Shown here in pieces: positions 33,736-46,219 of a stretch of DNA of 64,000 nucleotides; within the stretch, counting starts at the first letter, position 1; the number at the start of each line of letters is the position of its first letter. Under the pieces are notes generated by a model, which saw only the letters and a program-made list of their open reading frames with translations, searched no databases and was not told the DNA's origin. A program made the translations under genes and the position numbers. This stretch comes from Trichosphaerium sp. ATCC 40318. Its lineage: Eukaryota > Discosea > Flabellinia > Trichosidae. The stretch is from assembly GCA_038496445.1 (NCBI GenBank), contig JALMLS010000228.1, positions 1 through 64,000 of the forward strand, in the 5' to 3' direction.

Positions 33736-35351
33736 ATGTATATACGCTTTAGCGTATTTTCGTAACCTCTTAAACCCAGTTCGCCTTTTTTGTTCTTGGA
33801 TTTGTTTTAATTGCTTTTCTAGCGCTCGTTACAGCTTTAATCTTAGCTGTAGCTGTTGCTGATATATCACCAGAGGAAGCAACAACCTTATTGAACCTAC
33901 ACAATGCAAAGAGGTACACAATCTCCTAATTGCATTACGCTAGTAACAAAATAGCTCCAAAAACGTCACGAGATCTCGTTTTCTTTTTGACGAAATTCGT
34001 CATTTGATTTTGTTCACATGAACATAATAACGCCAGTACACACTCTTAAATGAATTGGTAGTATGTACATATGAAAGAAAAGCAATAGCTATTGTTATAC
34101 TCACCAAGTATCAAAAACCTGCGCAGTTTTGTTGCTTTGGTTCACAATTCTTTTTTTTTTTTGTGGATATCTTTATTTGAATGTTTGCTTGCTTACAAAC
34201 ACTTTTTCAATCATTGCGCTCTTCATTGAGTCATTTTGAATGTCTCTTAGTTCATTGCATTGTCTCCCTAATCTCTCTTAAACACAGAGCCCAATATTGT
34301 CTTCCTCCACTTTCATGGGATCCTATTCTACAACGTGTTGCTCAACTATACTTGAACCAAAATCCAGTATTTGCTCATAATGAGAATCGGCACAAGGATT
34401 ACAAATTCTTTGGTGGAGAAATAGAATTTGTAGGAGAGAACCTTGCTATTGGTGCTTCAGGTACCCTAATTAATTAACCACATTCAGCATTACAATCTAA
34501 TAAAACAAACTAGACCTCGACTCAAACACTGATTACTTCAATGGTTGGCTCTCAGAAGAAGGAACGCCATGCAACACAGGTGGTCCACATTATAGGCAAG
34601 TAGTGTGGAGATCAACTACATTATTGGGTTGTGGTTCAGTAGTAAGAGAGACTGATGGTGCTTCGATTTTACTCTGTAATTATGCAACTGCTGCGTACGT
34701 CAAAATACACAAATCACGTGACTTCTCAAACTGCAATAATACAATTCTGACTTTTCCAAATTTAGCGTTATTGGTGTAATTAACTATTCACCTTTCCCGC
34801 TTGCCGGATGCTCTTGCGTATCTGCACCAATACCTCCAACACAATCACCTACTGCTCCACCTCCAGTACCTCCCACAACTTCTGCACCAACGGCGTCTCC
34901 AACTGTCCCACCTCCAACAAGGACTCCAGTTACTGCACCTGTGGCGCCATCTATTCAAATAAACGCTGGTTTGAATCAAGGCGATGGTAAGCAACAAACT
35001 ATCTATTTTTTACAATGACCGGTTCTTGTATTTTTTAACCCCGTTGTAGAATCTTCAAAGAATGGTAGTGGTGGCATCATTGCTGGCGTTGTCGTCGTTA
35101 TATTGATTATCATAATTGTTAGTGGTCTTGTTGCAATTGGTATATGGCGTTGGAAGAGCGATGCTTGGCCTCTTGAATCAGATGGTGCAGTACGTTCATT
35201 GCTCCAACCTAGTGGACCTCAGACGGGTACAATATCCAATGCGCCTCCTCCAACTTCATCTTCTGCTCCACCTCCTGCCGCACGAAGACCTCCTCCTACA
35301 CCTCCACCAAAGGTTGCTAAACCTCTTCCTGTACCACCTCAAAGAAACTAA
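33736..35351 (+). CDS. CAP/SCP-domain protein with transmembrane segment and proline-rich tail
   Basis: A hydrophobic signal segment (ALVTALILAVAVA) is followed by a CAP domain. LLNLHNAKR opens it, LSWDPILQRVAQLY is the helix, FVGENLAIGASG carries the GEN motif, and HYRQVVWRSTTLLGCGSV has the HxxQVVW active-site-like motif. LLCNYATAAVIGVI is the C-Y-x-P-like strand. A Pro/Thr/Ser stalk, a strong transmembrane helix (near 35070-35145) and a cytoplasmic tail rich in PPP and PPxP motifs follow. CAP proteins are usually secreted; membrane anchoring with a possible SH3/WW-binding tail suggests signalling. The first exon (ATG 33736, then a 26-nt intron) is uncertain. Confidence 0.78.
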
Positions 35352-35527
35352 AAATAAATACAGAATAAACTGAACTTGCATGTTAAAATCACTAGCACAA
35401 AATCACAGTAGCAAGCAAAAGTAAGTTTAAACGTGTTTGTTGTTCATCCATTAAGTCATAGCCACAATTTTATACGCACAAAACTTAATTGTTTGTTAAC
35501 TTAAAGCAACAATAGAACTCATCAACA

Positions 35528-36557
35528 ATGTCCGAACAGCCACAAAGGAAAGAGACCAGAGCTGAGGCTTGTATAACACATGTTGAAGCAGAGAAAGAAA
35601 AACACAAGCGCGTAAAACTTGAACCTAAAACTGTTGTTACTATGTGTAAGAGCTCATCATAGCGTTTTTAACCCTTTGTCGCTAACACGTGCCAAAATAG
35701 CACCTATGGAACCAATCGACGATAAATATGGAACCCTACAGTGGCAGTTGGTTAGCTTGTTCAAAAAAGCCATTGAAACCATACAGCCATCAGTGGTATG
35801 CAAAAAAAAACGACTTCACTTTCCTCTTTCTCCCTCTAACTTCTTTAGATGCTTCATGGAGATATTAGATTGCGTTTTCAGCCCATTCTAGAAGTGACAG
35901 TAACGAATGAGAATAAGGACGCCCAACAGAGGTTTTTTTTTTATGATAGGTGACAGTTTATTTTGTTTATGATTGCGATAGGTACTACAATGAACTGTTT
36001 AGGCTCGAGCGGATACGCTCCCAATATATACAGAGGCTAATGAGTATTCAAAACGAACAGGTTCGGTTCCCTGCTCAATATTTCTTTAAGAACGTCTGAC
36101 TTGCGTCTAGAGCGTTTTTCAACATGTCACGGAAGAGACGAAAGAAAAACTGATTATCTATGTTAACAATCATTTTGTTGAAGCTAAACAAACCTTAAAA
36201 GACTATATTACGTCTGCACTAGTATGTTTTATTGTCATTATGTCTACTTGGCTTCTCTTACACTGTTTAGATAGCCCATAGCAAAAAAAACAAAAGGTTT
36301 TCATTGACTGCAACAAATACTCTTGAGGCTTGGTTCACTGCCCACATGGCGAACCCATATCCATCAATGGAAGAGAAAACAGACCTAGCAAAAAAGTGTA
36401 GCCTCACTCTCAAGCAAGTAAACGTACGAAGATCTGCTTTTGTATTGTTTTTCGCAAGACACGTGATTGTTTTCTAAAACTGTTCTCCAAGAATTGGTTC
36501 GGAAACAAGAGAATTAGATACAAAAGCAAAGTACTGCACGAAAAAAAATCGGAATGA
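35528..36557 (+). CDS. TALE homeodomain protein, PBC-like
   Basis: Multi-exon. The C-terminal homeodomain reads RFSLTATNTLEAWFTAHMANPYPS (with the extra three residues NPYP typical of TALE), then LTLKQVN, and after an intron (36434-36491) NWFGNKRIRYKSKV. Helix 3 is identical in its core to animal PBX (WFGNKRIRYK). Isoleucine at the TALE-specific position 50 is present. The upstream 100 residues are helical and charged (LQWQLVSLFKKAIETIQ, YYNELFRLERIRSQYIQRL), where PBC proteins carry their partner-binding domain. Nuclear transcription factor; partners unknown. Confidence 0.85.
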
Positions 36558-36642
36558 GATTAACGATTCCTCACGTGCACTCTCGAGTTTAACTTATATA
36601 ATAGTAATAAAATCACAAAGACCAAGGCAGTTTAGAGCCAAT

Positions 36643-37788
36643 TTATTTTGGTATTCTAGTCACTACAGAGCCGTCTTTTTGACCAAAAAAAGCTTTTGTT
36701 ATATTCAAGTTTTCTCCATTCAAAAATAAACCAGTTTCAACAACACCAGGAAGCATACGTATAAGTCTATTAAGTGACTTTGGATCTTCAATCTCACCGA
36801 AATCAGCGTCAATTATAAAGTGTCCATTATCTGTTACAACAGGTCCAGCCTTTGATTTAGCCATACTAACAAAACAATCAGTAAACCATTCAACAACTTT
36901 AAAAGAAAACAAAAGTTGATGTTCTGTTACCGTAAAGTCGTTGTTTTAGCTCCAAGTGCTTGTAGTCTAGTACATAGAGGTTCATATCCAAGTTGAATCA
37001 CCTCAATAGGTACACCTTTCCTCCATTGCTGAACAAAACGGGAATTTTCAGTTTCCCGTCAAAAAACAAACGAAAAGTTTTTTTACCGATCAAAAACGGC
37101 CGTTGAAGTCGTACCTGACCAAGTTTTGTTGATTCTTTACGATAATCAGCGATTATAACGAGTTGTTTTGCGTAAGTTGCGATTATTTTTTCTTGCGTCT
37201 GTGCACCGCCGCCTCCTACGTCAAGACGTTATGTTAGGGGATATCGAACGTATTGCGAACCTTTAATGCAGTTTAAGTCTAAATCAACTTCATCAGCACC
37301 ATCAATGGCTACATCCATCACAGGATCTTTGTTGTAGGTATTCAAGTCTCCTAGAACCAATCCAGCTTCTCTTATGAGTTTGGTGGATTGAAAAGACGTT
37401 GGAATACAAACAATGTTCAGTTTTTCATCTTTTACGCGCTGTTGTAGCCTACAGTGGCGAATGGGTGAGAAAAATTCAACCGCAAGTACAGAAAACGATT
37501 ACTTCGCTTGTTTCTACTATAAAACCGCGTTGGATAGCATTAACAGGCGGTTAAACAAATGTCACTTTACAGTACAAATAGTAAACAAGTCAAGTACCTT
37601 TCTACCGCGTATACGACAGTAGATCCACTCCCTACACCAACCACCTGGTTATCTCGAACATATTCGTCAACAGCAGCATAACCAGCCTTCTTTTTAGCGT
37701 CTTCAATGCTCATTGTATATGACCTTATACTTACACGCGGCTTGCTTCGTATTATGTGCCTTGAAGTCAGTTTACAGATGCACAACAT
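36643..37788 (-). CDS. rpiA: Ribose-5-phosphate isomerase A
   Basis: Interconverts ribose-5-phosphate and ribulose-5-phosphate in the pentose phosphate pathway. Motifs in order: [15 protein letters not shown] (phosphate loop), [19 protein letters not shown] (the catalytic-site DGADEVD), [22 protein letters not shown] and [12 protein letters not shown]. The C-terminus is complete. The ATG at 37788 adds a basic, Ser/Arg-rich leader ([18 protein letters not shown]) to the usual start MSIEDAKK at 37713, so two products (organellar and cytosolic) are possible. Confidence 0.92.
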
Positions 37789-38070
37789 TTTACTAAAGTC
37801 AGAAGCGTTCAATGCACGGCAGCTTATCTTTCTGAAGAGTAAATGCTTACTACTTCATTGTAAACAACTTTTCGAGCATCAACAGCCTTACTCCTCAAAT
37901 CACGTGTTCGTTTTGTTCTATGAACTAAGGCAGTTGTTTTCGTATTTCTATTCTTAGCCATAACTTTCACGCGAGTATACTCCCTCCTTGTTTTTGCAAT
38001 CATTGTTTAGGACCGTATAGTAAAACCTTTGGTTTTTAATGTACAAATACAAATGTTTAGCCAGAACCCA

Positions 38071-38798
38071 TCACGTTCGCGTTGCGTTCTGTCCAGCCTA
38101 TTTTAAAAAAGCAAATAAGTAAAAACTGTCACGTGTTTGATCTTCGCCACAAACAGCAAAATAAAATAAAACCCACCTGTCGTATGGCTTCAACCCAACT
38201 GTTTAAACTCTTTTCATCTGTACATACAACATTGAATACTTTTGTTATGTTGGGCGAGTAGAAAGAGAAGCAGTGTTTTTTAAAGCTATGTTTCTTTGTT
38301 TTTAGTCCCATCTCTGTTAGTATAGCAACATGGTATAAAGGTATACATCCAAGAGGCTTTTCAAGGTACTAAAAGAAAACATAATAATCAGCGAAAATAT
38401 ACAAATTAGACGGGTTGATTGTTGGTCTCACGTGTTTGTTTGTCTTTACCTGTGCGTTTTTAAAGTAAAAAACCTTGTCCCCTTTCAACACAAACCATCT
38501 TTTTTTCCAATTTCTAATGATATGACCTGGGATAAGATTCGAATATAAGATTTTAAAGCATTCATGATTATGTACAAAGTAGAATTGAGGCGAACGAAGT
38601 TGGTTTCAAAAATGCGGAGCCTACCTTGTTTTATTAGATATCCTTCTTTGTCAGGATGCTTCCACATGTCTGGAGAAACCTATTACGATCGTGTAAGAAG
38701 CACGTACTGCATGGCAACAAACGTACTCTGATACCATTTACTTTAAGCGTGAAGGAACTCTCAGATGTAGAAGCTACAGTGTTACGGTGTTTTGCCAT
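38071..38798 (-). CDS. Single PH-domain protein
   Basis: Short multi-exon gene. After a Ser/Thr-rich N-terminus the exons spell a PH domain: WKHPDKEGYLIKQG (strand 1), NWKKRWFVLKGDKVFYFK (strands 2-3), YLEKPLGCIPL, HCFSFYSPNITKVFNVVCTDE, and the C-terminal helix with its tryptophan (SLNSWVEAIRQ). It ends soon after with AGQNATRT. PH domains bind phosphoinositides or small GTPases; with nothing else attached it is probably a membrane adaptor. Confidence 0.8.
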
Positions 38799-39838
38799 TT
38801 GAACTTTTACAGTTTTACTTATTACGTTTTGTTTAAGGTAACACGTGACTACCAAAGACCGAAATGGCTAATACCCTTAGCACGCAGTCACTATCAGTTA
38901 TACGACTCACCAACGAGCAAAACTGTTAAAAAACAACCGAATTTCCGTCTAATTATTTGAAAATTATTATTAACCTGATAAGCAAGTGTTAAAAGGGGCC
39001 GAACTAAAGCGGCCGCAAAGTGTTACTGTGCAGTTTCTCACGGATTTCACTTGGGAATCGGAACTTCACAAAGAACACTATAACCAATGTCGCGTCAGCA
39101 CGGAGAATTGAAGTGTCACAAAACACGTTTGCACAAAAGAAACTGAGGTAGCACCTACTGAATTGACACTGATCACGTTGTGTTCAATAACAAGTTATGC
39201 TCCTTGCGATCTTTTTTAGTGCATTAGTGAGTTTCGATAATGAAAACGAACTATGTACCAAAACTACATTTGTCAAAGGCCAAACTCCCAAATAAAGGAG
39301 TTTGAACGAAGCTACAATTCCTTTCTATAAGCCTAATGTATGCCTATTGTTTTAACAACAAGTATTACTACACTGTGGTTGGAGACGCTACAGTAGGTGC
39401 GTTGGTAGGCAATTGTAAACAACGTGCAGTTGTTGGATGCTGTAGTTGTGCATCAAGTGTCAGAGACAAGTATTCCGATCGCTTGTTCAGTATTCTTTCA
39501 CAATTAGTGATGAAGAACAATGTGACAATGAAGAAATTATCGGATTTAGGTAGCACATCAGGTAACAAGCATTGATAGTAAATCATATGCGAGATGGTGC
39601 AATAAGAACAGCTGCTATATTGACTTACAACATCGCTCACAATGTTGTTACAAATACAAACAGAACAGAAGATTACCAATTACTGCCGTTGTACAGTACC
39701 AGATATTATTAAAAATGGTACTCGTGAAGCAAACATAAACGTTTATTTGGTTCAATACTACTTGTATAGTTTGTTGCTATGTCTATTTTTGCCGCTCCCT
39801 TAGGATGGTGTCACTACGTTCCTTCTGCTAAACAGCAC
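38799..39838. other. Gene-poor stretch
   Basis: About 1 kb without a convincing gene. A 79-codon plus-strand frame at 39336-39575 (VVGDATVGALVGN, Cys-rich middle) has no splice partners or homology I recognise, and I do not annotate it as a gene. Confidence 0.35.
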
Positions 39839-40072
39839 TCAGTGATCTGAATAACTGGACGAGAGACGCACCTTTCTCGCACCTTCTAAAGCTACGTCTA
39901 TTCTCTCAGCCAGATGCGTAAAGTTTATTGAGGTTGAAGTTTCGAAATCCCGTATTGTATTCCGTAGCAATTCTAAGGACGCCTCTAGTTGCTCGGAAGA
40001 AGTTTCATCAACTCCACAAACAGTAGGTTTCTTACAACTAGTAGAAGGATTGTCAATACTGGTTGAAGCCAT
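39839..40072 (-). CDS. Small coiled-coil hypothetical protein
   Basis: 77 aa from one exon. A Ser/Thr-rich start is followed by a heptad-like helix (EQLEASLELLRNTIRDFE, then LAERIDVALEGARK). The size and single helix resemble small coiled-coil subunits of complexes such as BLOC-1 or Mediator, but I cannot assign one. Confidence 0.45.
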   Translation of the reverse strand: MASTSIDNPSTSCKKPTVCGVDETSSEQLEASLELLRNTIRDFETSTSINFTHLAERIDVALEGARKVRLSSSYSDH

Positions 40073-40292
40073 TGCAAATCTTGCTCAAATGCACGCTACA
40101 AAAAAATGTCAATTGCGCCAGTTAAGCGTCTACGCGGTAGCACGTAAACAATTGATGAATTCCACAAAGCCACGCGTTTACGTGCGCGGAGATAATTTTA
40201 ACAAGAGTGATATGCGTAATTGATTGGTGTATTTTATGGAGACAACAGGTATTTACAATAAGAGGGAGTAAAACGCAAAAAGCGTTGAGTTT

Positions 40293-40860
40293 TTAGCCAA
40301 AGGTGTTTTCTCCGCTGTAGGTAATGTACAAAAAGCCATCCTCGTCTTTATAACTCTCGTAGATAGTAGACATGAGCGCGGCTAGAATTAAAAATTAGTT
40401 TAAATCAAAACATTTTGAAATGTTTTATAATTCTATTATTCGTACAAGATGGAGGAAGTACATCATTAACGAACAGGAAAATAGCCTTTTCAGGGTTGAG
40501 TTTTGTCATGTGTTTTCTTATTTCGTAAACGAATTTGCCAACGGTGATGTCCTGTGGTACGAGGAACCTAAGGAGAGTTTAATAAAACGAAAAAGGTATT
40601 TAGTCGGGTAGAATTTACATACTTCTTCTTATCAATGTCAGGAGCATCGCTCTTTGCTGCTTTTTCGACAATGACCTTCGTTAACGTAAATTCAAAACAA
40701 CTTACAAGATATCAACGTACAGGGATCCTGTCTGGGTATTTGGACCTTATTTTCTGTGCAACCTCCTTGCGTTTTTCTATCAAGTACCGTGAGTAAACAA
40801 TTGGGGCAATGCGTAGTTACCCAAAGGATGTTCTTGCTTGAATTGTGACTTGTTGGACAT
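40293..40860 (-). CDS. ATG8: ATG8/GABARAP-type ubiquitin-like autophagy protein
   Basis: Conjugated to phosphatidylethanolamine on autophagosome membranes. Exons give [13 protein letters not shown], then [73 protein letters not shown], and [19 protein letters not shown]. The last exon closes with [10 protein letters not shown] followed directly by the stop TAA. Every LC3/Atg8 landmark is present. The C-terminus ends exactly at the conjugated glycine, so the precursor appears to need no ATG4 trimming before lipidation. Confidence 0.95.
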
Positions 40861-41082
40861 GTTGTTTTATAATTTATGGCGAAGTCGGGTATGTATGCGT
40901 TTAAGAGAAGCAGCGCGAATTTTTAAGAGCGTTTTTTGCATTACCTTAACCGGCCCACCCTTTAAGTTTTTTTGGAAAAGTCAAAAATTTCGCCATTCAA
41001 CCAACAGCAAAAGCTTTTGTATTGGGTTGTTGCGTTTTGACATAAAACAACATCATTCTAGCACTAGACTAGCAGTTGAAAA

Positions 41083-44000
41083 ATGCCAGAGTCACCACAG
41101 GGTCGACAGCGTCGTGCAATTGGTCCTGTCAGAACAGTGCGCAGGAAGTACAGGGCCGCACCTTATTCCGCATCCCCACTGAGCCGTAGAAGGTCTCAAG
41201 GGCAGTCGCCTAAAAGACCTCAAACACCTGTACGTCCTAAATTACTTTGAAGCTTTCAATTAAATGTTTTAATACTCTACACATTGAAATTTGCTTTGAA
41301 AAACGCCTTGTATTGCTTCTTCCATGATTTTTCGAAAAACGCGGTATTTCTAATAACAATTTAGGGAGGCTCCAGTGTATTTGGTTCTATTGCTGGTTGG
41401 GTTAGCTCGATCTTCACTGGATCAAACGCTACAATAGAACCAACCTTTCAAACACCACAAAAGGAACCATTTTTTGCTACTGAATTAAACACACCGGTGC
41501 GTAAAGCTTTTTATGCCTTTTGGCGGCTAAAAAAAAAATAAAACAAAAACAAATTTATTAACCAAAATGGCTAAAAAATTAATCTTCCGACGTTAGGAAC
41601 CTTTTCAGGAGCTCCCAAGACAACAGCCAACGTCCCCAACAACTGAAGCGGCGAAACTACCCACCAAAAAAAAACTTAGCCGTATGTACCAACAAACACC
41701 TACTTTGCGCTCACCTGTAATAGCACACCCTCGTCAACAAAAAATGAGAGAAGCGAAGATGGTCACCACTCCAAGTCGTAAGCCAATCGTGCTTCGTGGC
41801 CCTACACCAGGTGATTCATCAACGTTCATTAACACTGCCTTTGGTGGCATTATGGACAAGAATTCGCGTTTGAAAACAAATCCCCCTCAAACGGAAAAGC
41901 CACCTCTGTGTGCGTTTGACGTCAAACTAAATCTATTTGCTGGGCGGGATTTTTTGTTTTAATTTTTGCCTTTTTTGTCTTTACGCGTAGACATGTATTT
42001 TTACGCGTTATAATGTTTTGCATCGTTTCGAACCAAATTTAATTTATCGCAAAACCCGCTCTTGCAATTAAAAACGTACTGACATTGATACTAGCTAAAC
42101 TAAGAGGTTCGGCATTCGGTGGACGTCCAAGTTCTGGATTACAACCATACTACCCAAAACCAGGTGGTATTGGCACACCTATACCAGCGCGCTATGCTCA
42201 TGGTCAGATTGAACGGGTTGATCGCAATAAACTTTTTGGAACGCCTGTTTCAAGCGAAAGAATTGTTCGTGATATCCCTAGGAGCTATGAAGCTTCACCA
42301 CGGCCAAATCGTACCCCTAGTAGGCACACTAATACCTATTTGCAATTCGACTCTCCAATGCCACCACTTGGTGATAAACGTAAACGTACACGTGAGATGG
42401 AGGGTTTTGAAAATGTGAAGCGTATTAGACAGACTCCTACTGAAGATATGACCGATGAAGAGGAGATTTTGGTACGTATTTTATTGTCGTTTTGTTTTGG
42501 AAGTAATTCTGCAATTGGCAGTTTTTTTTTTGTCTGTTTATTTAATTTTTGTTTTAGCGCATATTGGCAAATCCTAGGAAGTCCGCACTCCTTGCTAAGC
42601 TACTTTCGGAAATGAGTGGCGTTGATGGCGATAAAGCAGCTGCACGCAAAGAACTAAGGCGTAACCGCGAGAAAATTCGTAGGAGGCGTACACGTGTTAA
42701 GCAACAGGATTCTGACTCGGATTCTTCTATGTCTATTGAAGGTAGAACAAAGAGGAGAACGAGAACTAGAATTACAGAGAAAAGCAACGAGAGTACGTCC
42801 AGTTCTAAAATTTTTTTCGAGGAATTTTTTTGTTTTATTTTTTCATCACTTCTGACAGTTTGTCTTAAGATTTAGCAAAGAGAAGAATATCTCGCCTTGC
42901 AGCTCAAAAGAGGGCTAAGGAAGCCAAAAGAAAAAAAGCAAGAAAAGTGAAAGCAGTTGCATCAGAGGTGGGCGATTCAGACGAAAAGCCGCTTGTGGAA
43001 CAGACGTCTACACTTGAACGAAAAACGAAGAAGACAAAACCAAAGCCTGTACCAGTATCAATAATGGATCAAGTACCTGAAAAAAAAGAAGAATCAGTCG
43101 ATGCTAATGCAATGGATATTTCTATGGATAAGAAGGTTGAAAGCAAACCTTACTTGCTTAACTCCACACAGATACCAAAATCTACTCCTACAAGGTCTCT
43201 TAAATTCACTAATGACCAAGGATCCCCATGGCCTAAACAACAGGGACCTTCTGATAGCTTTAACGTGACATCAACAGTAAGTCAACAAAAAAAAATTACA
43301 CTCGATTTTTTTTTATATTTCGGTTTTTTTTTCAGACCTTATAGACTTCTTTGTTACTTTTATTTATTTTTTCTTTAGCCTGATACCTCTTTCTCTAAGC
43401 CAGGTGATATAGCACCAAAGTTCAATTGGGGTGGTAAAGAAACAAAGCTACCACCAGCTTCTTTTGATCCTATTAATATGGTCAAAGACGATATCAGCGT
43501 TCCATTAACTACTGATGATATGGAAGAAAGCGGAAAGAGTATGGATGTAACTCTAGAGTCCTTTGACAGGAAGAACAATGGTATGGATATCTCAAAGGAT
43601 GAAAAATCAAGAGACATTCCTATGAAAGTCGTTACTGCGCCTACACCACAAAAGGCGAAGCCTTTCTTGCTCAGTTCTGAAGGCGTCAAAAAACAAGGTT
43701 TTGGTAGTACAAATGCTTCTGAAGAAGCTTCAGCAAAGCCTGCTTCAGGGTTCCCAGGGTATCCTGTATTCCCAACTACACAGACACCACCAACGCCCGA
43801 GAAGAAGGAGGAGAAGAAAGAGGAACCAAAAGAAGAGAATAACAACGGGTTTAGTGTTGCTGTTGATACTTCAGCTTTTGCTGGTTTTGGAGGTAAACCT
43901 GTAGAGAAAGTACAACATGAAAGAGCTGATGAACCAGATGCAAATGATTCGTTTTCTGTTTCTGGGTTTAAAGGATTTCAACTGCCTGCTTCTGTTGCTC

Positions 44001-46219
44001 CTAAGAAAGAGGAAGAGAAGAAGCCAGAGAAGAAAGAAGAGGCTCCACGTCCTATGGGCTTTGGTTGGGGTATTCCTGATCCTTCCGCTGCTGCAAAGCC
44101 TGCTGAAGAGAAGAAACCTGAGACTCCGGCACCTGCTCCTGCTGCTGCTGCTGCGCCTGCGGCTACACCTGCGGCTACGCCTGCTTTCTCTGCGACTAGT
44201 GCTTGGGCATCTGGTGGACAAGCTGATCTAAGTGGTCTTAAAGCAACACCACTTCCAACAAGTGGGTTTGGTATGCCTGCTGCTACACCTGCAGCTACGA
44301 CTGAAGAAAAGAAAGAGGAGCCAAAAGCAGCGTTTTCATTTGGCGCTGCACCTACTTCTGATACGCCTGCACCAAAGGCGAATATCTTTGCTGTACCTGC
44401 TGCAACTGGCAAGACAACAGTACGCAGAACTTTTATTTTTGAAATTTTTAATGTATTTTCCTTAACATTGTTTGTAGGATACACCTTTGTCTCGTGCTTC
44501 AAGCGCTGGTAGCGATATGGATATGGAAGGTGAAAATCAACCATCAATTGCTCCAGTGGGTTCAACTGCATTTAACTTTGGTGGTAACTCAGCTTCAACA
44601 TCAACGTTTGGTTCTGGAGCTGCTGCCAGTACAACTGGTACGTTCAGTTTTTTCTCATTATTTATTCTTTTCTCTTGTTGTAACGATAGTGATTTGTCCT
44701 GCTATCGTATCTGTTTATTGTTCCTTTGGGAATATGAAAGATAAGCAAGCTCTACGTTTGTTAGTAATCAGGACTATCCCTAACCCGTCACTTAAAAACT
44801 ACGCCCCTTTTCAATGTGATTTGCTTCTTGAAAGCATCGGCATGTTCGAAACTTGGCTATACCATACGGGCTCCCGGATAATCCGGTGCTTACCGCAAAT
44901 ATTAATGCTTATCGCACCTTGCTACTTCGGGAACATTTTTATTATGAAATTATTTGGTTTTTTTTATCAACTAGCTCCTTTGTTAACGTTCTTTCAAGGT
45001 GGTGATGCTAAAGCAGCGTTTTCTTTTGGTGCTCCAGCACCTGCATCTAATACACCGGCACCTGCAGCCAAAACTGAAGCACCAAGCAATAGCGGTGGTA
45101 ATACCTTTTTCTTTGTACTTTGCGTTTTTTTCTGATCGTTTTTTTTAGTCTTCGTTTTTGGTGGTTCTCCTGCTCCTAGTAATACACCTACGCCAGCTTC
45201 TCAATCAACCGGATTTAGTATATCCGCTGGTTCTTTTGGCCAAAGTAGTACGTTTAACGTCGCTAGACTTTTTTCTTCTTCGAACGTTGTTTTTTAATTT
45301 TTCAACTTAGGTACTTCACCTGGAACTGGAACTGCATTCACTGGTTTTGATGCGTTCAAGTCAAACAGTGAAAACAACTCATCATCTAACTCTGGAGGCT
45401 TTGGGTCCACCGCGAGCACAGGAGCTTTCGGTTCTACAACAAGCAATTCAAGTCCATTTGGTGGAAACAACTCGAGTCCTTTTGGAAATACCTCAAGTCC
45501 ATTCGATAGTAATAATAACAACACTGGTGGTAATAACAATGGAAGTTCTGGATTTGGTGGCAATAACTCAAGTCCTTTTGGAAATACTGGTGGTAATAAC
45601 AATGGAACCTCTGCGTTTGGTGGCAATAACTCAAGTCCTTTTGGTAATACTGGTGGTAATAATGCTGGTAATGGTCCATTCGGTGGTGGTAATTCTAGTC
45701 CATTTGGCGGTGGTAACAATAATAATGGAAGCTCTGCGTTTGGTGGTAATAACTCAAGTCCTTTTGGTAATACTGGTAATAATAGTTCTGGTGGGTCAAG
45801 TCCATTCGGTGGAGGTAATAACAGTGGTAATAATGGAGGATTTTCAGGTATGTTTTTTTTTTTAAAGTAGCGCTTCAAAACGCGTAGCGCTCTTTTGAGA
45901 AAAATATGAGTTTGCATGTACAAGTACTAACTTTTTTTAATTAGGCTCGTTTGGATCCTCTTCAAGTCCATTTGGTGGAAGTAATAATAACGGAGGCTCC
46001 AACCCATTTGGAGGCGGTAATAATAACAACGGCGGTTTTAGTATGGGTTCAACTGGTGGCAGTAATAATAACGGAGGCTCCAACCCATTTGGCGGCACTG
46101 GCTTCAGTGGCGGAAATGGAGGCTTCAACATGGGTGCAGCCCCTTCAAATACAGGCGCTCCAAAACGTCGTATTTTGAAGGCAAGAGGACGTCGTGGTCG
46201 CCGCCGAGGGGGTAGGTAG
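41083..46219 (+). CDS. FG-repeat nucleoporin (nuclear-basket/POM121-NUP1 type)
   Basis: Large multi-exon gene. The N-terminus is basic (RRAIGPVRTVRRKYR) and followed by a short amphipathic segment (FGSIAGWVSSIFTG) like the membrane-curvature helix of yeast Nup1/Nup60. Then come basic and acidic spacers, an Ala/Pro/Lys/Glu-rich region with FxFG/FG motifs (AFSFGAAPT), and an Asn/Gly/Ser-rich block with about twenty PFG/GFG motifs (SSPFGGNN units, 45,400-46,150). The end is Arg-rich (RRILKARGRRGRRRGG). FG repeats line the pore and bind transport receptors. One intron (44638-44998) is about 360 nt, far longer than its neighbours. Confidence 0.85.
44638..44998 (+). other. Unusually long intron in the nucleoporin gene
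   Basis: 361 nt (GTACGTTC...TTTCAAG), where most introns here are 30-75 nt. The middle (44720-44930) has higher GC and several short complementary segments (CTCCCGGATAATCCGG). It may host a small RNA or a decayed insertion; no known RNA family is recognised. Confidence 0.6.

Noticed and set aside
39336-39575. 79-codon plus-strand frame with several cysteines
   Set aside because: No start context, splice partners or recognised motif. Frames of this length are expected by chance.
40420-40611. 63-codon plus-strand frame
   Set aside because: It is antisense to ATG8 exons, so it is a shadow frame.
44840-44870. GTTCGAAAC-like tRNA B box inside the long nucleoporin intron
   Set aside because: No A box or cloverleaf could be drawn around it.
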